Source: Monodelphis domestica (Eukaryota > Chordata > Mammalia > Didelphimorphia > Didelphidae). From it: a stretch of DNA of 64,000 nt. Each line of letters opens with the position of its first letter. The stretch's first letter is position 1. The notes below the pieces were generated by a model, which was not told the origin of the DNA, did not search any database, and saw only the letters and a list, made by a program, of their open reading frames with translations. A program made the translations under genes and the position numbers. The DNA lies in assembly GCF_027887165.1 (NCBI RefSeq), contig NC_077232.1, positions 9,229,662 through 9,293,661 on the forward strand, read 5' to 3'. Below are positions 33,262 to 45,630 of this stretch, piece after piece.

Positions 33262-33774
33262 AGGCAGACAGAAACAGAGAGGTGGGAGGGAGAGAGGAGG
33301 GAGAGGAAGAAGGAGAAGGAAAGGGAGAGGGAGACAAAAAGTCAGAGACAGAGAAGGGGGGGGAGACAGACAGAGAGATAGAGACAGAGAGAGAGGGAGG
33401 GAAAGAGAGACAGAGAGAGAGAGACAGAGAGAGAGAGAGACAGAGAGAGAGGGAGGGAAAGAGAGACAGAGAGAGGGGGAGGGAAAGAGAGACAGAGAGA
33501 GAGGGAGAGAGAGGAAGGAGGAGAGGGAGAGGGAGACAAAAAGTCAGAGAGACAGAGAGGGAAAGACAGACAGAGAGACAGAGAGAGGGGGAGGGAAAGA
33601 GAGGCAGAGACAGAGAGACAGAGACAGAGATAGAGAGACAGAGAGAGAGGGAGGGAAAGAGAGACAGAGAGACCGAGACAGAGAGACAGAAACAGAGAGA
33701 CAGAGAGATGGAGGGAGAGAGAGGAAGGAGGAGAGGGAGAGGGAGACAAAAAGTCAGAGAGAGAGGGAGGGAGA
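33262..33774. repeat. 0.5-kb GA-rich polypurine tract, intergenic
   Basis: This is a plus-strand purine tract of GAGA, GACAGA and GGGAGG blocks with an internal segment (GGAGGAGAGGGAGAGGGAGA, then CAAAAAGTCAGAGA) repeated near 33,525 and 33,735, a period of about 210 bp. Confidence 0.93.
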
Positions 33775-34375
33775 CCTTCAGTTTTAACTGTTCTTCTCAC
33801 TGGAATAGTTCTGCAGCAATTCTATTTCAGGACTTCCTCCCAGCCCTGCCTCTGGTCCTTACAGTGTGTGGTCCTGTGGTCACCAGAGGCACGCAGGCAA
33901 AGAAAAGCCCAGCCTGCATCAGTGGGTGCTACACGAAACCTGTAGAAGGACAAGTTCCAGGAAGAAGGCTCCAGTTGCTCCCCCTGTTTAGAGTTTCATC
34001 TCCTTCAGTGAGGAGGAGACATCAACTTGCTTGGGTGTGGCAGACCAAGCCTGGAGGAAAAGGCTTCTACGAGTAGGGCTGAGCCTCTCCTCCTTGATTC
34101 TTCTTGGCCATCACTCCACTCAGTTACCCAAGTCCTTTTAACCCTGCATCAATTCTGGAAAGAACCTGTCTCTGTCCTGGCAAATTGTGCTTAGTGTCAG
34201 ATCTCCATCCTCTGACTCCCAATAGCTTTCCTTGCCCCGGGGGAGCTCTTAGACTGCAGCAGCAGACCCACTTCCAGATACCTCCACACTCTGCGGTCCT
34301 GCAGAGGGAGGGAACCATCTTTTTGTCCTCAGACAACGTTTTATCACATCCCTCTGTTCAATGTGTTAGAGCTTT
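33775..34375. other. Intergenic sequence, nothing recognised
   Basis: The open frame crossing from the GA tract into this part is a repeat artefact. No gene signal. Confidence 0.4.
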
Positions 34376-34608
34376 GCAGTGTTATTATTCATTTGTGTCT
34401 GACTCTTGGTGACCCTAGGGAGGGTTTCCTTGGCAGAGATACTGGAGTGGTTTGCCATTTCTTTCTTAGATCATTTTACAGATGAGGAAACTGAGGCAAA
34501 CCAGGCGAAGTGACTTGCCCAGGGAAACATAGCTAGGAAATGTCTGAGGGCTCAGGTCTTCCTGACTCCAGATTAAGCACTTTATTCACTACACCAGCTA
34601 GCTGCCAG
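34376..34608 (-). mobile_element. MAR1-type CORE-SINE
   Basis: TTTGTGTCTGACTCTTGGTG, GAGATACTGGAGTGGTTTGC and CACTACACCAGCTAGCTGCC. Confidence 0.8.
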
Positions 34609-34611
34609 TCA

Positions 34612-34735
34612 GAGCTAACAAGCCTTTATTAAGTGCCAATATCAAGGACCAGGCCCTGTCCTGAGTGCCAGAGACACAAAGACAAAGAGAAGGCTAATTT
34701 TTACCCACCAAAAGCTTACATTCTACAATCAATCA
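34612..34735. mobile_element. L2-like 3' fragment
   Basis: This is sequence of the type ATTAAGTGCCAATATCAAGG ... AAGCTTACATTCTAC, found in old L2 3' ends. Confidence 0.45.
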
Positions 34736-34749
34736 GAAACTTGTGAATT

Positions 34750-35340
34750 CTTTGATAAGAGTTGACATCTTCAGAGGATGAGAGGTGGACCCCACAGACA
34801 CTGCCCCCTGGTCAGTGCTAGGCAATTTGGAGGCTGTGATTGGCCCCTATGAAGAGGGGAAGGGACAGGAAAGGAATATAAAAACTCCTGAACATCTTCA
34901 GCTTGAGTCTCAGGCTTGAATCTTGGACTTGGAGCTTCAGCTGGTGACCTGCCTCTTGGAAGTGACTTTGGACTTGGACCTCAGCTTTGACTTGGGACCT
35001 TGGCTCTTGGACTGTTTCTTGAGTGAGTGAGTAGCTGGCCTTCCTTTCCTGGTTTCTGGAGAGATTGAGAGGCCTTCCCCCTCTTGGAGGAGACCACATG
35101 GGTGGAACACTGGTCCTCCAGTTGGTTGTGAGTTAACAAGCCCTGCTGGATTGAGCAGAGAACTAGAGCAATATTTAGTGTGATAGGTTAGACATCTTCT
35201 CTACCCTCTTTTTGCATTTTTTTTTCTTTTACTCTTTCCATCTCTTTGTAAATAAAAGCTATTAAAAGTCATTTTGACTTGAGTTATAATATTTTAAATT
35301 GGCGACCACCATTATTTTAGAATTCTCACATATTTAATCA
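34750..35340 (+). mobile_element. Probable LTR
   Basis: There is a TATA-like AATATAAAAACTCC near 34,877, AATAAAAGC near 35,252, and a 3' end with AAATTGGCGACCACCATTA, resembling the end of the LTR at 2,300-2,978. Ends were not fixed and no target duplication was found. Confidence 0.55.
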
Positions 35341-35639
35341 AACCCTAAATTTAATTCCTTGTTGGTTGTCTCTCGAACCAAGGATGACGATTGTCTTTGT
35401 GCGTTTTTGTGCACAAAGACACCTGTGCATGAAGATTTAAGTGGAAAAGTCGATGCACAGAGAATTCCTTACACACCAGATAAATGGGATACTGGTAAGA
35501 TGGCTAGATTTGGAATCAAAGAGGTAAAACTTCCAGGAAGACAGAGATGACAGTTCCATTGTCTTCTACCCTAGTTGAACCATTCCTGCAGTCTGTCTTC
35601 AAGTTTGAATATTATCATTAAGGAAGGATGTTGAAAACG

Positions 35640-36555
35640 GCCAACAGGTATGAATAAGCAATTTTCAGATGACTAAATCAAAGCTACCAATAATCATATG
35701 AAAATTTCTCTTGACTAGAGAAATGTAAATTAAAACAACTCTGAGGTACCACCTCATACCTAACAGATTGGCCAATATGACAGTAAAGGAAAGTGATAAA
35801 TGTTGGAAGGGATGGGACAAAATTGAGACACGAATATATTGCTGGTGGACCTGTGAACTGATCCAACCATTCTGGAGAGTGATACAACAATGCATACTCT
35901 TTGATCCAGTAATACCACTACTAGGTCCATATTCCAGAGAGATTTAAAAAGGGGAGGGGGAGAGCCTACTTGTAAAACATATTTATAACTGCTCTTTTGG
36001 TGGTGACAAAGAATTGGAAACTGACGGGATGTCCATCAATTAGAGAATGGCTGAATATTGCAAGAAATGATGAACAGGACGATTTCAAAAAGTGCTGGAA
36101 AGAACTACATGAACTGATGCAGAGTGAAATAAGCAGAACCAGAAGAATATTGTATAGTAACAGCAATATTGTGGGATGATCAACTGGGATAGATTTAGTT
36201 ACTCTCAGAAATTCACTGATCCAGGATAATTCTGAAGGACTTATGACAAAGAATGTTATCTAACTCCAGAGAAAGAATTGTTGGAGTCAGAAAGCAGATC
36301 AAAGCATATTATTTTTCACTTTATTTTTATTTATTTGGGTTTTATTGGGGGGTTGGGTTTTATATGATTATTCTCTTACAAAAATGAACTATGTGGAAAT
36401 ATGTTTTACATGATAATACATGTATAACCCAGATTTAATTGCTTGCCAGCTCCAGGAAGGGAGAGGGAAGGAGACAATTTGAAAAACTTATGTGGAAATT
36501 TGTTATTATATGTAATTGGTAAAATAAAATATCTTTATTTTAAAAAAATAAAAGA
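35640..36555 (+). mobile_element. Decayed L1 3' region
   Basis: Sequence from GGAAGGATGTTGAAAACGGC through TGATCCAACCATTCTGGAGA to an A-rich tail follows the order of L1 ORF2 end and 3' UTR. Frames are broken. Confidence 0.7.
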
Positions 36556-37329
36556 AGGATATTGAGAATGTGGAGAGTAGCCAGGATGCTGATGGGTCTC
36601 AGATCATGCCATCTGAGAAGTTAATAGATAAAGATAGAAGCTCCTTGAGGATAGGATTGATTACTTCATTTGACTAGCAGATTCAGTGGGGATAATCACA
36701 TCAAACTGTCTTCAAGTGTAATGAGGACTGTCCTGTGAAAATATTGGAAGTCTGCTTCCAGCTGGCTCCTTTTTAAGGAAGACCCAAATATTTTTCCAAT
36801 GCAGTGCTGGAAGAGGAGGGCACTTTGAAATTATGATCTAATCTTCTCATTGGCTGCTGGGCTAGAGGAGTCAATAACTCAATGGATCTTTAAACAAATG
36901 ATTCAGCTCCCAGCTCATTCTCTTCCAGTAGCTCTCCCAAATTGTCAAATACTGCTCTTTGTCTCCATGCTTCCCTTAAAAATGCATCACTCCTACTTTG
37001 AAGCCTCCCTCATGGTGAAGACTCAATGAAACAACCTCATTGAGTCTGGGTGCCATTTCTACTTTGTGTTCCCATTCCTGAGTAGGTGACCAAATAGATA
37101 TGTCCAGGTATGGAGGAGACCTCAGAGGTCCTATGGATCCTGTGTCCACTCTTTAGTGGAACCAACTGAGATCTTCTCAACATCAGAGACCAGCCATTGA
37201 CAAGAGGAGGAGTCTAAGCCACTGGCTTTCTTGCCAAAAGACATAGACTTTGAGGAAGATATGGTAGAGCAAAGGTGAAATGTAAAATGTCTCCTTAGCT
37301 TCCCAGAAAGCTGCTTTATGTCCTGACCC
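36556..37329. other. Intergenic sequence, nothing recognised
   Basis: Unique-looking DNA following an L1 tail; no coding signal. Confidence 0.4.
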
Positions 37330-37440
37330 ACAGGCTCAGGAAGGGACCTCAGAGGCCATCAAGGCCAACCCTCTCATTTTACAAGTGACTGGCTCAAGAT
37401 CACCCTTGGGTCATTACCAGAAGTGGGATTTGAACTGTAA
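37330..37440 (-). mobile_element. MIR-like fragment
   Basis: GGGACCTCAGAGGCCATCAA and CCCTCTCATTTTACAAGTGA. Confidence 0.45.
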
Positions 37441-37609
37441 AAATAAATAAATGGTAAGTTATAAAAATAAAATATTTAGATGGAAAAACTGTTCAATATA
37501 GGTTCAAAACTGTTCAGATACTTTTGATAGATATAATCAAAAATATCCTCAGTGATGAAGTGAAGCTCAGATGTGAACTTCCCTTCAGGGCCAGGTGCAA
37601 GGAGGCTAA

Positions 37610-38600
37610 AGAGACTCTTATTATAAAAATAAAATATTTATTGAAATATATAAGGATAAAGAAGGATTTATAATTCTAAGGGATTTTAAATCCATCCAAA
37701 AAGACTCCCCCACATGGAACCACTTCTCCTGTGTTTCACAGGCTACACTGATCCTCCCTGATCTGACTAATCCAAATTTATACTATCTAAATAAAAACTA
37801 CTGCTATTATCCTTATAATTCTTAACTTTGCCTTCAAATTATAAAATAGCAAAGGTTAGCTGGTTGAATCTCAACAAGAATCAAGTTAGGACTCTGAGCC
37901 TTAACAGACTCAGAGTCCAACCAATGATCAAGTTTTTCTTTTGTCTTCTCAAGAGTTTAATCAACCTATAAAAACCACAATAGATAGTTAATAGTGTTTC
38001 CCAAGTGGAGAAAGAAAAACACTGAGGTCCTTCAGGTCTTTCCCTCAGACAGAGAGAGGCAAAGATGTTACCTCCTCCAGTGCAGTGAACCATTCATGAC
38101 TTCATGGAATAGAGTTCCTCTTCCCAGGTGTTTGTGACATACCATTCCTGCTGAGTACACCAAAACAGAAATCTCAGTTCAAGGCTGCATAAACAGTTCC
38201 AAGAAGTTCTGGGAACGGGTTAACTCCCCTGTTCACATTCTGGGGAGGATTGAGGAGGATAGATTGTTTCTCTTGAGAAGAGCTTTAAATCTAGTGCGCA
38301 ACTTGCAATAAACGTTCATTATCCTTGCTTTGATAATGTTCCAGTCTTTCTTTCTTGCGACTCCATAGCTGTCCCCAACACTCCAGTTCTGAGAAAGAGT
38401 CTCTGAGTGTGTGTGTCTCTGCCAATTGCCAGAGAGAGTAATTGATACAGAAAAATGGTTATAACTGTCAACATCTGAAATCAACACCCTCTCTCAGCTC
38501 TGCTTCAAACTCCACTTCTTTCTCAAGCCAACCACTTTACTTCTTATCTCTAAAGTAATAAAACAACACTTATTTTCTAATATCATCCTTATAGAACCTT
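37610..38600 (-). repeat. Older AT-rich LTR-like repeat split by the solo LTR at 38,081
   Basis: On the minus strand the left end has AATAAATATTTTATTTTTAT, resembling a polyadenylation region, and the two halves flank the younger LTR. Identity is uncertain. Confidence 0.35.
38081..38380 (+). mobile_element. Solo LTR with 6-bp target duplication, copy 2
   Basis: This 300-bp element is closely similar to the one at 10,681-10,971. It starts TGCAGTGAAC and ends GTCCCCAACA, with perfect CTCCAG repeats at 38,075-38,080 and 38,381-38,386. It is inserted in an older AT-rich, LTR-like repeat. Confidence 0.85.
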
Positions 38601-39394
38601 TGATTCTAGGTCCTCTGATTCTAGATTCAGGGCTCATTCTGCTCTACCAAAGTGTTGAATCAAGATGGTGGCAATAGTGCTTATTAGTTAAATGACTAAC
38701 TCCAGTTTAAGTATTTTGGTCAATGGAAGTTATGAGTCTCTTATATGTAGAAAATAAATATCTGTCCCATACCCAATTCGTATGGTATGCTGAGTACTTT
38801 CCTAACCCACCAGGCAGACATAAACCAAACCCAAGTGGCATATAAGCACTAATGCTTCCTGCAGTGGCTCTTTAAAACCAAACTAGCATTTAAAGGGCCA
38901 TCCTGTGAAGGAGCACTTAATTTGCTTTGCTCTGCTTAGCCTCAGAGCGCAGTACTAGGAGCCATGGGAGGGAGGGAAGTACAAAGGGCAGATTTAGAGG
39001 AGATGACCAGAACAATATTCAAATCATAAGATCTGTCAAAGAATCAGCCTTTAACTGTCCCCCTAGGTAAGGAGCTGACCTTGCCATTATCTCCTCTGGC
39101 AAAGCCAGATGACTGTTTGCCAGGTACCTTGGAGAGCACAGGTTGAACTCCAGGCCTCTGAGGGCCCTTGAAGTCTTGCTAGAATCTGATCTTCATTAGA
39201 CCTGCATTCTGTTTACCAGCATAGGTGCTTTGGGTATGTCTTCAGAGCCATTCCCCAATAGAGAAATAGCAAAATGGCCAATTCAGGGATTTGTTTCACA
39301 AGACATCATCTTGCCGATGGATTTTGTTTTCCCAGCCTTCTCAGAGGGGTGGGGAAGGGAAGAATTCAGAACTAAAAAGGAAACTAAATTAAAA
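38601..39394. other. Intergenic sequence, nothing recognised
   Basis: No repeat or exon recognised. Confidence 0.4.
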
Positions 39395-40680
39395 ATCAAA
39401 AAAGTTTAATTTTTCTTATATAGACAAATGATCCAAAGAGATGAATAGGCAGTTTTCCAAGGAAGAAATCCACGTTATCAACAGCCTCATAAAAAATGCT
39501 CCAGATCCTAATCATTAGAGAAATGCAAATTAAAGCAACTCTGAGGTTCCACCTCATATCCACCAGATTGGCAAAGGAGACAAAGGACCGTCTATGGGAC
39601 ATTAACACACCACTGATGGAGCTGTGTATTGATCCAGTCATTCTGGAAAGCAATTTGGAACTCTGCCCGGAAAGCTACTACACTGCACATACCTTCTGAC
39701 CCAGCAATACTACATCTCCAAAGAGATCAGAGAACGAGAGAAAGGACTCCTGCGCTCCAAAAGATCTCCAGCAGCTCATTTGGCAGTGGCAAAGAACCAG
39801 ACACTAAGAAGACACTCATCAGTTGGAAAATGGCTAAACAAACGATGGCATGTGAAATCGCGGAAAAAATAATATTATTATACACTGTATTGTGTATGTT
39901 AAATTATTATTAAGGGGGCAGCTGGGTAGCTCAGTGGATGGAGAGTCAGGCCTAGAGACAGGAGGTCCTGGGTTCAAATATGGCCTCAACCACTTCCTAG
40001 ATGTGTGATCCTGGACAAGTCACTTGACCTGCCAGTGCCTAGCCCTGACCACTCTTCTGCCTTGAAACCAATACCCAGTATTGATTCCAAGATGGAAGGA
40101 GAGGGTTTTTAAAAATTAAAAATAAAAAAATTATAATTAAATGACAAAAGGGATGATTTCAGAGAAGACCGAGGAGGATTTCTTTGAACTGATGCAGACA
40201 GGTGAAAGCAGGAAAACAATTGCTGCACTAACATTAGATGTCTTAGAGATGAAGAGCTTTGAAAGCTGCAATGGCCAACCAAGGTTCTGCTGCGGAAGCC
40301 TTTGTCAAAGGGACGAGAGGATCCAGAGGCAGAACAAGAGCCCATTTTGAGCCACGGCTTTGCTTGACCCTCCACATTTCGTGTCAGGGTTTTCTTTTCC
40401 TTTCTTAGAATTTTTGTTCTTTTGGGGGGAGGAGAAGGAAGAGAAAATATTGTGTATTCATTGAATGTTTAACCTGCCCGTTTGGGACAGGATTGGGGAC
40501 TAGACTCTAAGCGAGTGCAAATATCAAGAATATGGAAATGGGTCAATGGCACACGTTAAACCCAGTGGAATTGCACATTGGCTACGGGAGGTGGAGAGGG
40601 AAAGAACACAAATCCTGGAACCATGGAAAAATATTCTTAATTAATCAATTAAATACGAATTTTCAATTTAAAAATGCCCA
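39395..40680 (+). mobile_element. Decayed L1 3' region interrupted by a SINE
   Basis: L1 ORF2 end (TTGATCCAGTCATTCTGGAA) and 3' UTR (AACCCAGTGGAATTGCACAT, tail near 40,675) lie on either side of the SINE at 39,914-40,127. Confidence 0.75.
39914..40127 (+). mobile_element. Marsupial tRNA-derived SINE nested in L1
   Basis: Full length; AAATTATTATTAA (39,901-39,913) and AAATTATAATTAA (40,128-40,140) are a 13-bp duplication with one mismatch. Confidence 0.93.
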
Positions 40681-41332
40681 TTTTGAGCCAGGAGGAATCT
40701 TAGAGACAGAACTGCTCTCTTCTCCAGAGAGGAAAACCAGGGTCCGGCGGAGGGTCCCGGGTAATAAAAATCACACACTCTGCACCCAAGATTCAGCAGA
40801 GAGAACTGGGAGCAATGAGCCTTGAGCTCTATGGAGATCAGCACTGGCCAGACCAAAGGAAAGTCCACACACCCCCTCTCACTTTGCCCCGAGTTCAATT
40901 GAGTTAATGACTTGGTGCAACTCTGCCAAAGACCATCTCTGGAGCTCCCGCTCTAATGGGGAAAGCCTTGCAAATAACCGCGTGCATTAATAGACAATGT
41001 CCTCCTCTGCAAAGTGAAGGGGAGAACAGGCATGGATAAAGTGCCTACTGTGTGCCATGGGGTGTGAGTATTCCAGAAGGACCAGCACCTCCCCCGGGAG
41101 CGCTTGCTGAGCTCTGGTGCCCGCCTGTCCCCCAACTCTCCAAGAAGCTGCAGCATCCAGACTAGTAAACCACCGGGCAGATGGGGCAGGCACTGTGGAG
41201 CGCCTAGACCTGGTCAGACATCAAAGATGCCAAGGCTCAGGGCAGCTACTTTGTCTTCAACGCACCTCTCACTGCCAGGAGCCACTGCTTCTCTAGGACC
41301 CCCCACCATCATAAAAGTCCCACTTCTGACCT
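40681..41332. other. Intergenic sequence, nothing recognised
   Basis: Short overlapping open frames on both strands only. Confidence 0.4.
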
Positions 41333-41503
41333 CTTTTTTTTAACCCTCATCTCGTGTCTTGGAATCAATACTGTGTTTTGGTTCCAGGGCAGAAGGGCGG
41401 TCAGGGCAAGGCCATGGGGGTGAAGGGACTTGTCCAGCTGGGAAGTGCGTGAGGGCAGATCCGAACCCATCTTCAGGCCTGGCTCTCAGTCCTCTGAGCC
41501 TTT
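41333..41503 (-). mobile_element. Diverged marsupial tRNA-derived SINE
   Basis: AACCCTCATCTCGTGTCTTG to GCTCTCAGTCCTCTGAGCC with internal losses. Confidence 0.82.
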
Positions 41504-41789
41504 GGAGATTGCAAAGTCAGTCTATGGTCAGAGAGGTTGGGCAGCCGGCAGACAACTCCTTCCCAGTGACCGGATGACGCTGCTCCTCCTCCGGTGGACT
41601 TGCCACTGGGACTGTGGATTCCAAAGCAGCTTTCTGTCTCTGTCAGAGCCCCGCAGGATGTGACTGACTCTCGGACTGACTCTAACCCATTTCATCTCAA
41701 GCCATCCAGGGGTTTTCGCTCCCTCCAAAGTGCTTAAGGGACTTTTCTCACCCCAGCTCCATGGGGGATGGACTAACTCAGGACAGATG

Positions 41790-41960
41790 CTCTCTCTGAG
41801 AATCCTGGGCCTGGAGTCTGCAGGGTCTGAGTTCAAATTTAACCTCGAATACTTACGGGCTGTGGGACATGGGGCAAATGGCTTAGCCTCGGTTTTCTCA
41901 GGTGGGGATCAGAACAGCACCTACCCCCAGGCTTGTTGTGAGATATTTGCAAAGTGCCTT
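41790..41960 (+). mobile_element. MIR/MAR1-like SINE
   Basis: TGGAGTCTGCAGGGTCTGAG, GGGCTGTGGGACATGGGGCA and CCAGGCTTGTTGTGAG. Confidence 0.6.
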
Positions 41961-42112
41961 CATTTTCCAAGAGGGCCAATGAATGACATCATGGGGCGAT
42001 GTCTTGACTTGTGCAAGAATTGGGTTTAAGTGAGGCAGAGTTGCACCAAGTCATTAACTCAATTGAACTCGGAATTCCTGGCTTCCCCAAGTTCTCACCC
42101 AGCACTCCTCCA
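41960..42112 (+). repeat. Unnamed interspersed repeat, copy 3 (5' part only)
   Basis: CATTTTCCAAGAGGGCCAAT to GTGAGGCAGAGTTGCACCAA corresponds to the first third of copies 1 and 2. Confidence 0.65.
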
Positions 42113-42119
42113 CATCTTA

Positions 42120-42292
42120 ATAAGGTTAGAAGTGCTGTTAGGTGGATCGCTGGCAGGCCTGGAGTCACAGGGTCTGGGTTCAAATCTGGCGTCAGACACT
42201 TCCTAGTTGAGTGACCCTAGACAAGTCACTTAACCCTCTTTATGTAACTCTTGCCCTTCTGCCCTAGAGTTACTAGGACAGAGAGTAAGGGG
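42120..42292 (+). mobile_element. Diverged marsupial tRNA-derived SINE
   Basis: TCTGGGTTCAAATCTGGCGT and GTGACCCTAGACAAGTCACT are preserved; both ends are decayed. Confidence 0.78.
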
Positions 42293-43129
42293 CAGCTACA
42301 AGTTGTGAGTGTCCTAAAGGAGAATGACCAGAAAATACTATAGACCATCAGGGCAAAAGTTGTTGCACTGGCCCAGCATCTTCATGAGGGAGGGCCGAGG
42401 GTGGTTCCCGTTCAGAATATCATGACTCACCAGCAGTTATTGGGAAAGAACAGGACTGATATCCTGGAAGTACAGCCTGGCCACTGGCGAGACAAAGGCA
42501 ATAAAGCTGGGCCCCTCCCATCCCGCTCCACAACGGGAAGTGTCCCGGGGACCAGCCTTCCAGGGTCCCTGAAAGAACAGCCAAGCTCTCCGAGATGACT
42601 CAGGGGCCTGGGAGAGCTAGGGAGCCAAAGCTGGCTTTGAGTGAGGGTTAATCAAGGTCAGAATGAATGGGGGAAGGGGAGACCCTGAAAATGACTGTAC
42701 GACCCTGACTTCCTGCCCACCTCTAAAACAATGGACCCTAAGCCATTCTGGCTCCCTCTTGCCTCAAGGACTCCATCTGGCTGTGTAACCTTGCATGAAT
42801 AATCCCTGCTACCCAAAAGGTCTAGGCTCCCTTTGGGCACTTTCTCATTTCTCTAGTTCTCTGAGCCCCCAACCCAGAAAATCAGGGGAAATAATGACTT
42901 CACAGCTGAGCTCCACTCTCCTTTGCAAGCCCAGAATAGACAGAAGTAAGGAAGAAGAGATTCATTTAAAGGCCACAGAAAGGAAAACAGAACTTAAAAA
43001 GTGAAAGTGAAGAGCGCTACAATGAGCAGCCTCTCTCCAATGGGCTCCCTGCAGGTCCTGCTTCCCAAGGCTCCTTGCTCGACAGTCCCCAACAGGTGAC
43101 AAGCAAAAGCCCAATTCAATTCTATTTGA
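42293..43129. other. Intergenic sequence, nothing recognised
   Basis: Unique-looking DNA; no exon with framed splice sites seen. Confidence 0.4.
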
Positions 43130-43260
43130 TAGGTAATTCTTAAGCTTAAGACATACGAGTCACCGAACTAGGCACCAGGGATGAAATAAAAATAAAAAAT
43201 GAAACAGCCCCTGCCCTCAAGAAGCTTATGTCCTGTTGGGAAATTTAAAGGGTCAACAGG
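43130..43260. mobile_element. L2-like 3' fragment
   Basis: TAGGCACCAGGGATGAAATA and CCTGCCCTCAAGAAGCTTAT match the typical L2 3' end. Confidence 0.5.
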
Positions 43261-43397
43261 CAAACAACCGACCAGAGTAAATTGTTCTCTGACATTGGAC
43301 GCCATACCCACTGGCTAGAGAGGGTAAAAGTTCCCAACTACTCTGGTGTGTCTGGAAAGACAAGTTTTCCTGGTTCACAAGTCCAGTGAAACACCAC

Positions 43398-43640
43398 CAG
43401 ATAAGATAGGAGATCGTATGATAAGGACCTATAATCAAGAAAACCTGAGTTCAAATCCAGCCTCAGGCACTTCCTAGCTATGAGATCCTGACAAGTCACT
43501 TCACCCTGTGTGCCTCAGTTTCTTCATTTGTAAAATGAGCTAGAACAAGAAATGGTAAACCACTCTAGTATCTCTACCAAGACCACCTCAAATGGTGTCA
43601 CAAAGAGTCTGACATGCTGAAAATGACTTGGCAACAACCG
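43398..43640 (+). mobile_element. MAR1-type CORE-SINE
   Basis: TGAGTTCAAATCCAGCCTCA, ACCACTCTAGTATCTCTACC and AGAGTCTGACATGCTGAAAA. Confidence 0.8.
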
Positions 43641-43689
43641 TCAGAGGTCGATAACTCAGAGCCCATCTAAAATAAAGATCTGAGTGCCC

Positions 43690-44115
43690 TCATCAAGAGG
43701 TCGAAAACTCAGTCTGTCTGAGAACAGGTCCAGGTGCCCTCTCTTTCACCTTCTTTAGGCTTCTCATAACAATACATGTTTTTGCTGGCAAGACATGTTG
43801 TTGCTGACTGTTCCATGAACCCAGATGATGCTTGGAATCATTACCTTACCCCAGGTGCTGTATCTACAATTCTTGGAAACATTATCTTATCCCAGGTGCT
43901 GTATCTATAATTATTGTTACACTTTCCCAGGGATTTTTCTCAGAGGATTGTTTTTACTTTCTGTGGTCTGTACCTTTAAAAGATGCAACCAGCTTACAAT
44001 AAACTGTGCTCACCTGAAATCAGCAAGGTGAGACCCTTCTGACCTCAACCTTTGTATTCTCTCATTTTTTCCCTCACCCTTACCTGGGGAACTCTGGTCC
44101 CAGTCCTGCCCATCT
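43690..44115 (+). mobile_element. Probable LTR with an internal duplication
   Basis: TTTAAAAGATGC (TATA-like) at about 43,975 and CAATAAACTG at about 43,997 are spaced as in LTRs. A 40-bp segment centred on CCCAGGTGCTGTATCTA is duplicated at about 43,850 and 43,902. Ends were not fixed. Confidence 0.45.
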
Positions 44116-44169
44116 GAGGGGCTTTTACAAACGACAAAAAGCATGATAAAGTAGTTCATTATATATTCT

Positions 44170-44330
44170 AATAGATAGCACTGGTTTGGGAGTCAGAGGT
44201 TCTGGATTTGAATCCTCAAATCCTATCTCTGTGACTTTGAGCAAGTCATTTCTGCTCACTGAGCCTGTTTTCTCTTCTGTAAAATGTACTCAATGACCTC
44301 AAGTTTCCTTATAGCTTGAGTCTATGAGTC
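44170..44330 (+). mobile_element. MIR
   Basis: CACTGGTTTGGGAGTCAGAG and TGACTTTGAGCAAGTCATTT. Confidence 0.65.
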
Positions 44331-44559
44331 AACCTTTGGCCTCACAAATCCTTGTCCAGGGAGGAGAGGCCTTCCATCTCTGTCTTGAAGCCAGGACAAG
44401 TGCTTCATCTGAATATAACTTCAGGCCCAACTGTCCTTTCCCCCCTCAGACACAAGAGGGATGTTTCCACCCAAGTAAACACTCCAAGCTTCTCAAACTC
44501 TGACAAAATAACTTAATTTAATAGTATTTAAATAATATTTTATTAATTAAATAAATAAT

Positions 44560-44785
44560 ATTTAAATGTTTACAATGCATTTACATGCTTCAAGGTTTAC
44601 AAAATACTTTATAAATATTATCTCATTTTAAATGATGTTCTTACTGTTCCCATTTTACAGATGAGAAAAGAGAATCGGAGAGAGTTTAATTGACTTGTCA
44701 AAGGTTACAAAGCTAGTAAATCTCTGGAGCTGGATTTTCAGTCAGGTCTCCCTCACTCCAGTATTCATTGACTCCACACTACTTT
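44560..44785 (-). mobile_element. MIR
   Basis: TTATAAATATTATCTCATTT, CATTTTACAGATGAGAAAAG and TTACAAAGCTAGTAAATCTC. Confidence 0.7.
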
Positions 44786-45455
44786 CTCCCTAATTATCTA
44801 TTTAAATCCTAAAGAAATGCCAGAAGAAACTGGCTGCAATTATTCAAATCACCCTAAGCTACTTCAAGATGCACTTAAAAAGAAGGAAAGGGGATAGAGA
44901 AAGCTCCTGGGGGAGCTGTGGATAGATTCCATCCTGACACAGCCTCAGAAGGAAAGAGGAAAAGATGTCATATCTCCTGGCTGTACCCGCAGCGCATTTC
45001 TTCCTCCTGGGAAAAATTTTGCATTCCCTACAAAATCACCAAATTCTAGCTCTGGGAATGTATCAATTATAAGGAGGATGAATGAGATATAGTGCTCATC
45101 CATGATAAATGCTCAAGAAGTGACTCTTCCAGGAGGGTGATTATTGGCAGGCCATCCTTCCTCAAAAGCAGCTTGCTGCTCAGTGGCTTGTCAATGCCCA
45201 CCTTTGTCTCACCCCTGCTCATTTCCCCAGGGGCATCATGCATTGCTCTTGTTCCAGGATGGATCTTCCAGGCACTGGAAATCACAGGATCCTCATTTTA
45301 GGGCCAGAAAGAGTCTTGGAGACCCTCTAATGCCAGTCCCCCATTTTATGGAAGAGATTCTGCCCGGGGTGTGGTTCACACAGACAGTAAGGGATAACAT
45401 GGGTTTTGAAGTTAGGTCCTCCGCTTCCAGATCAAAATGAATATAATAATATCTG

Positions 45456-45465
45456 CTCACTCTCA

Positions 45466-45529
<64 letters not shown>

Positions 45530-45540
45530 GTCTCTGTCTG

Positions 45541-45630
<90 letters not shown>

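Noticed and set aside
33282..34076. 264-codon Arg-Glu-rich frame
   Set aside because: It reads through the GA tract at 33,262-33,774 into non-coding DNA without a known domain.
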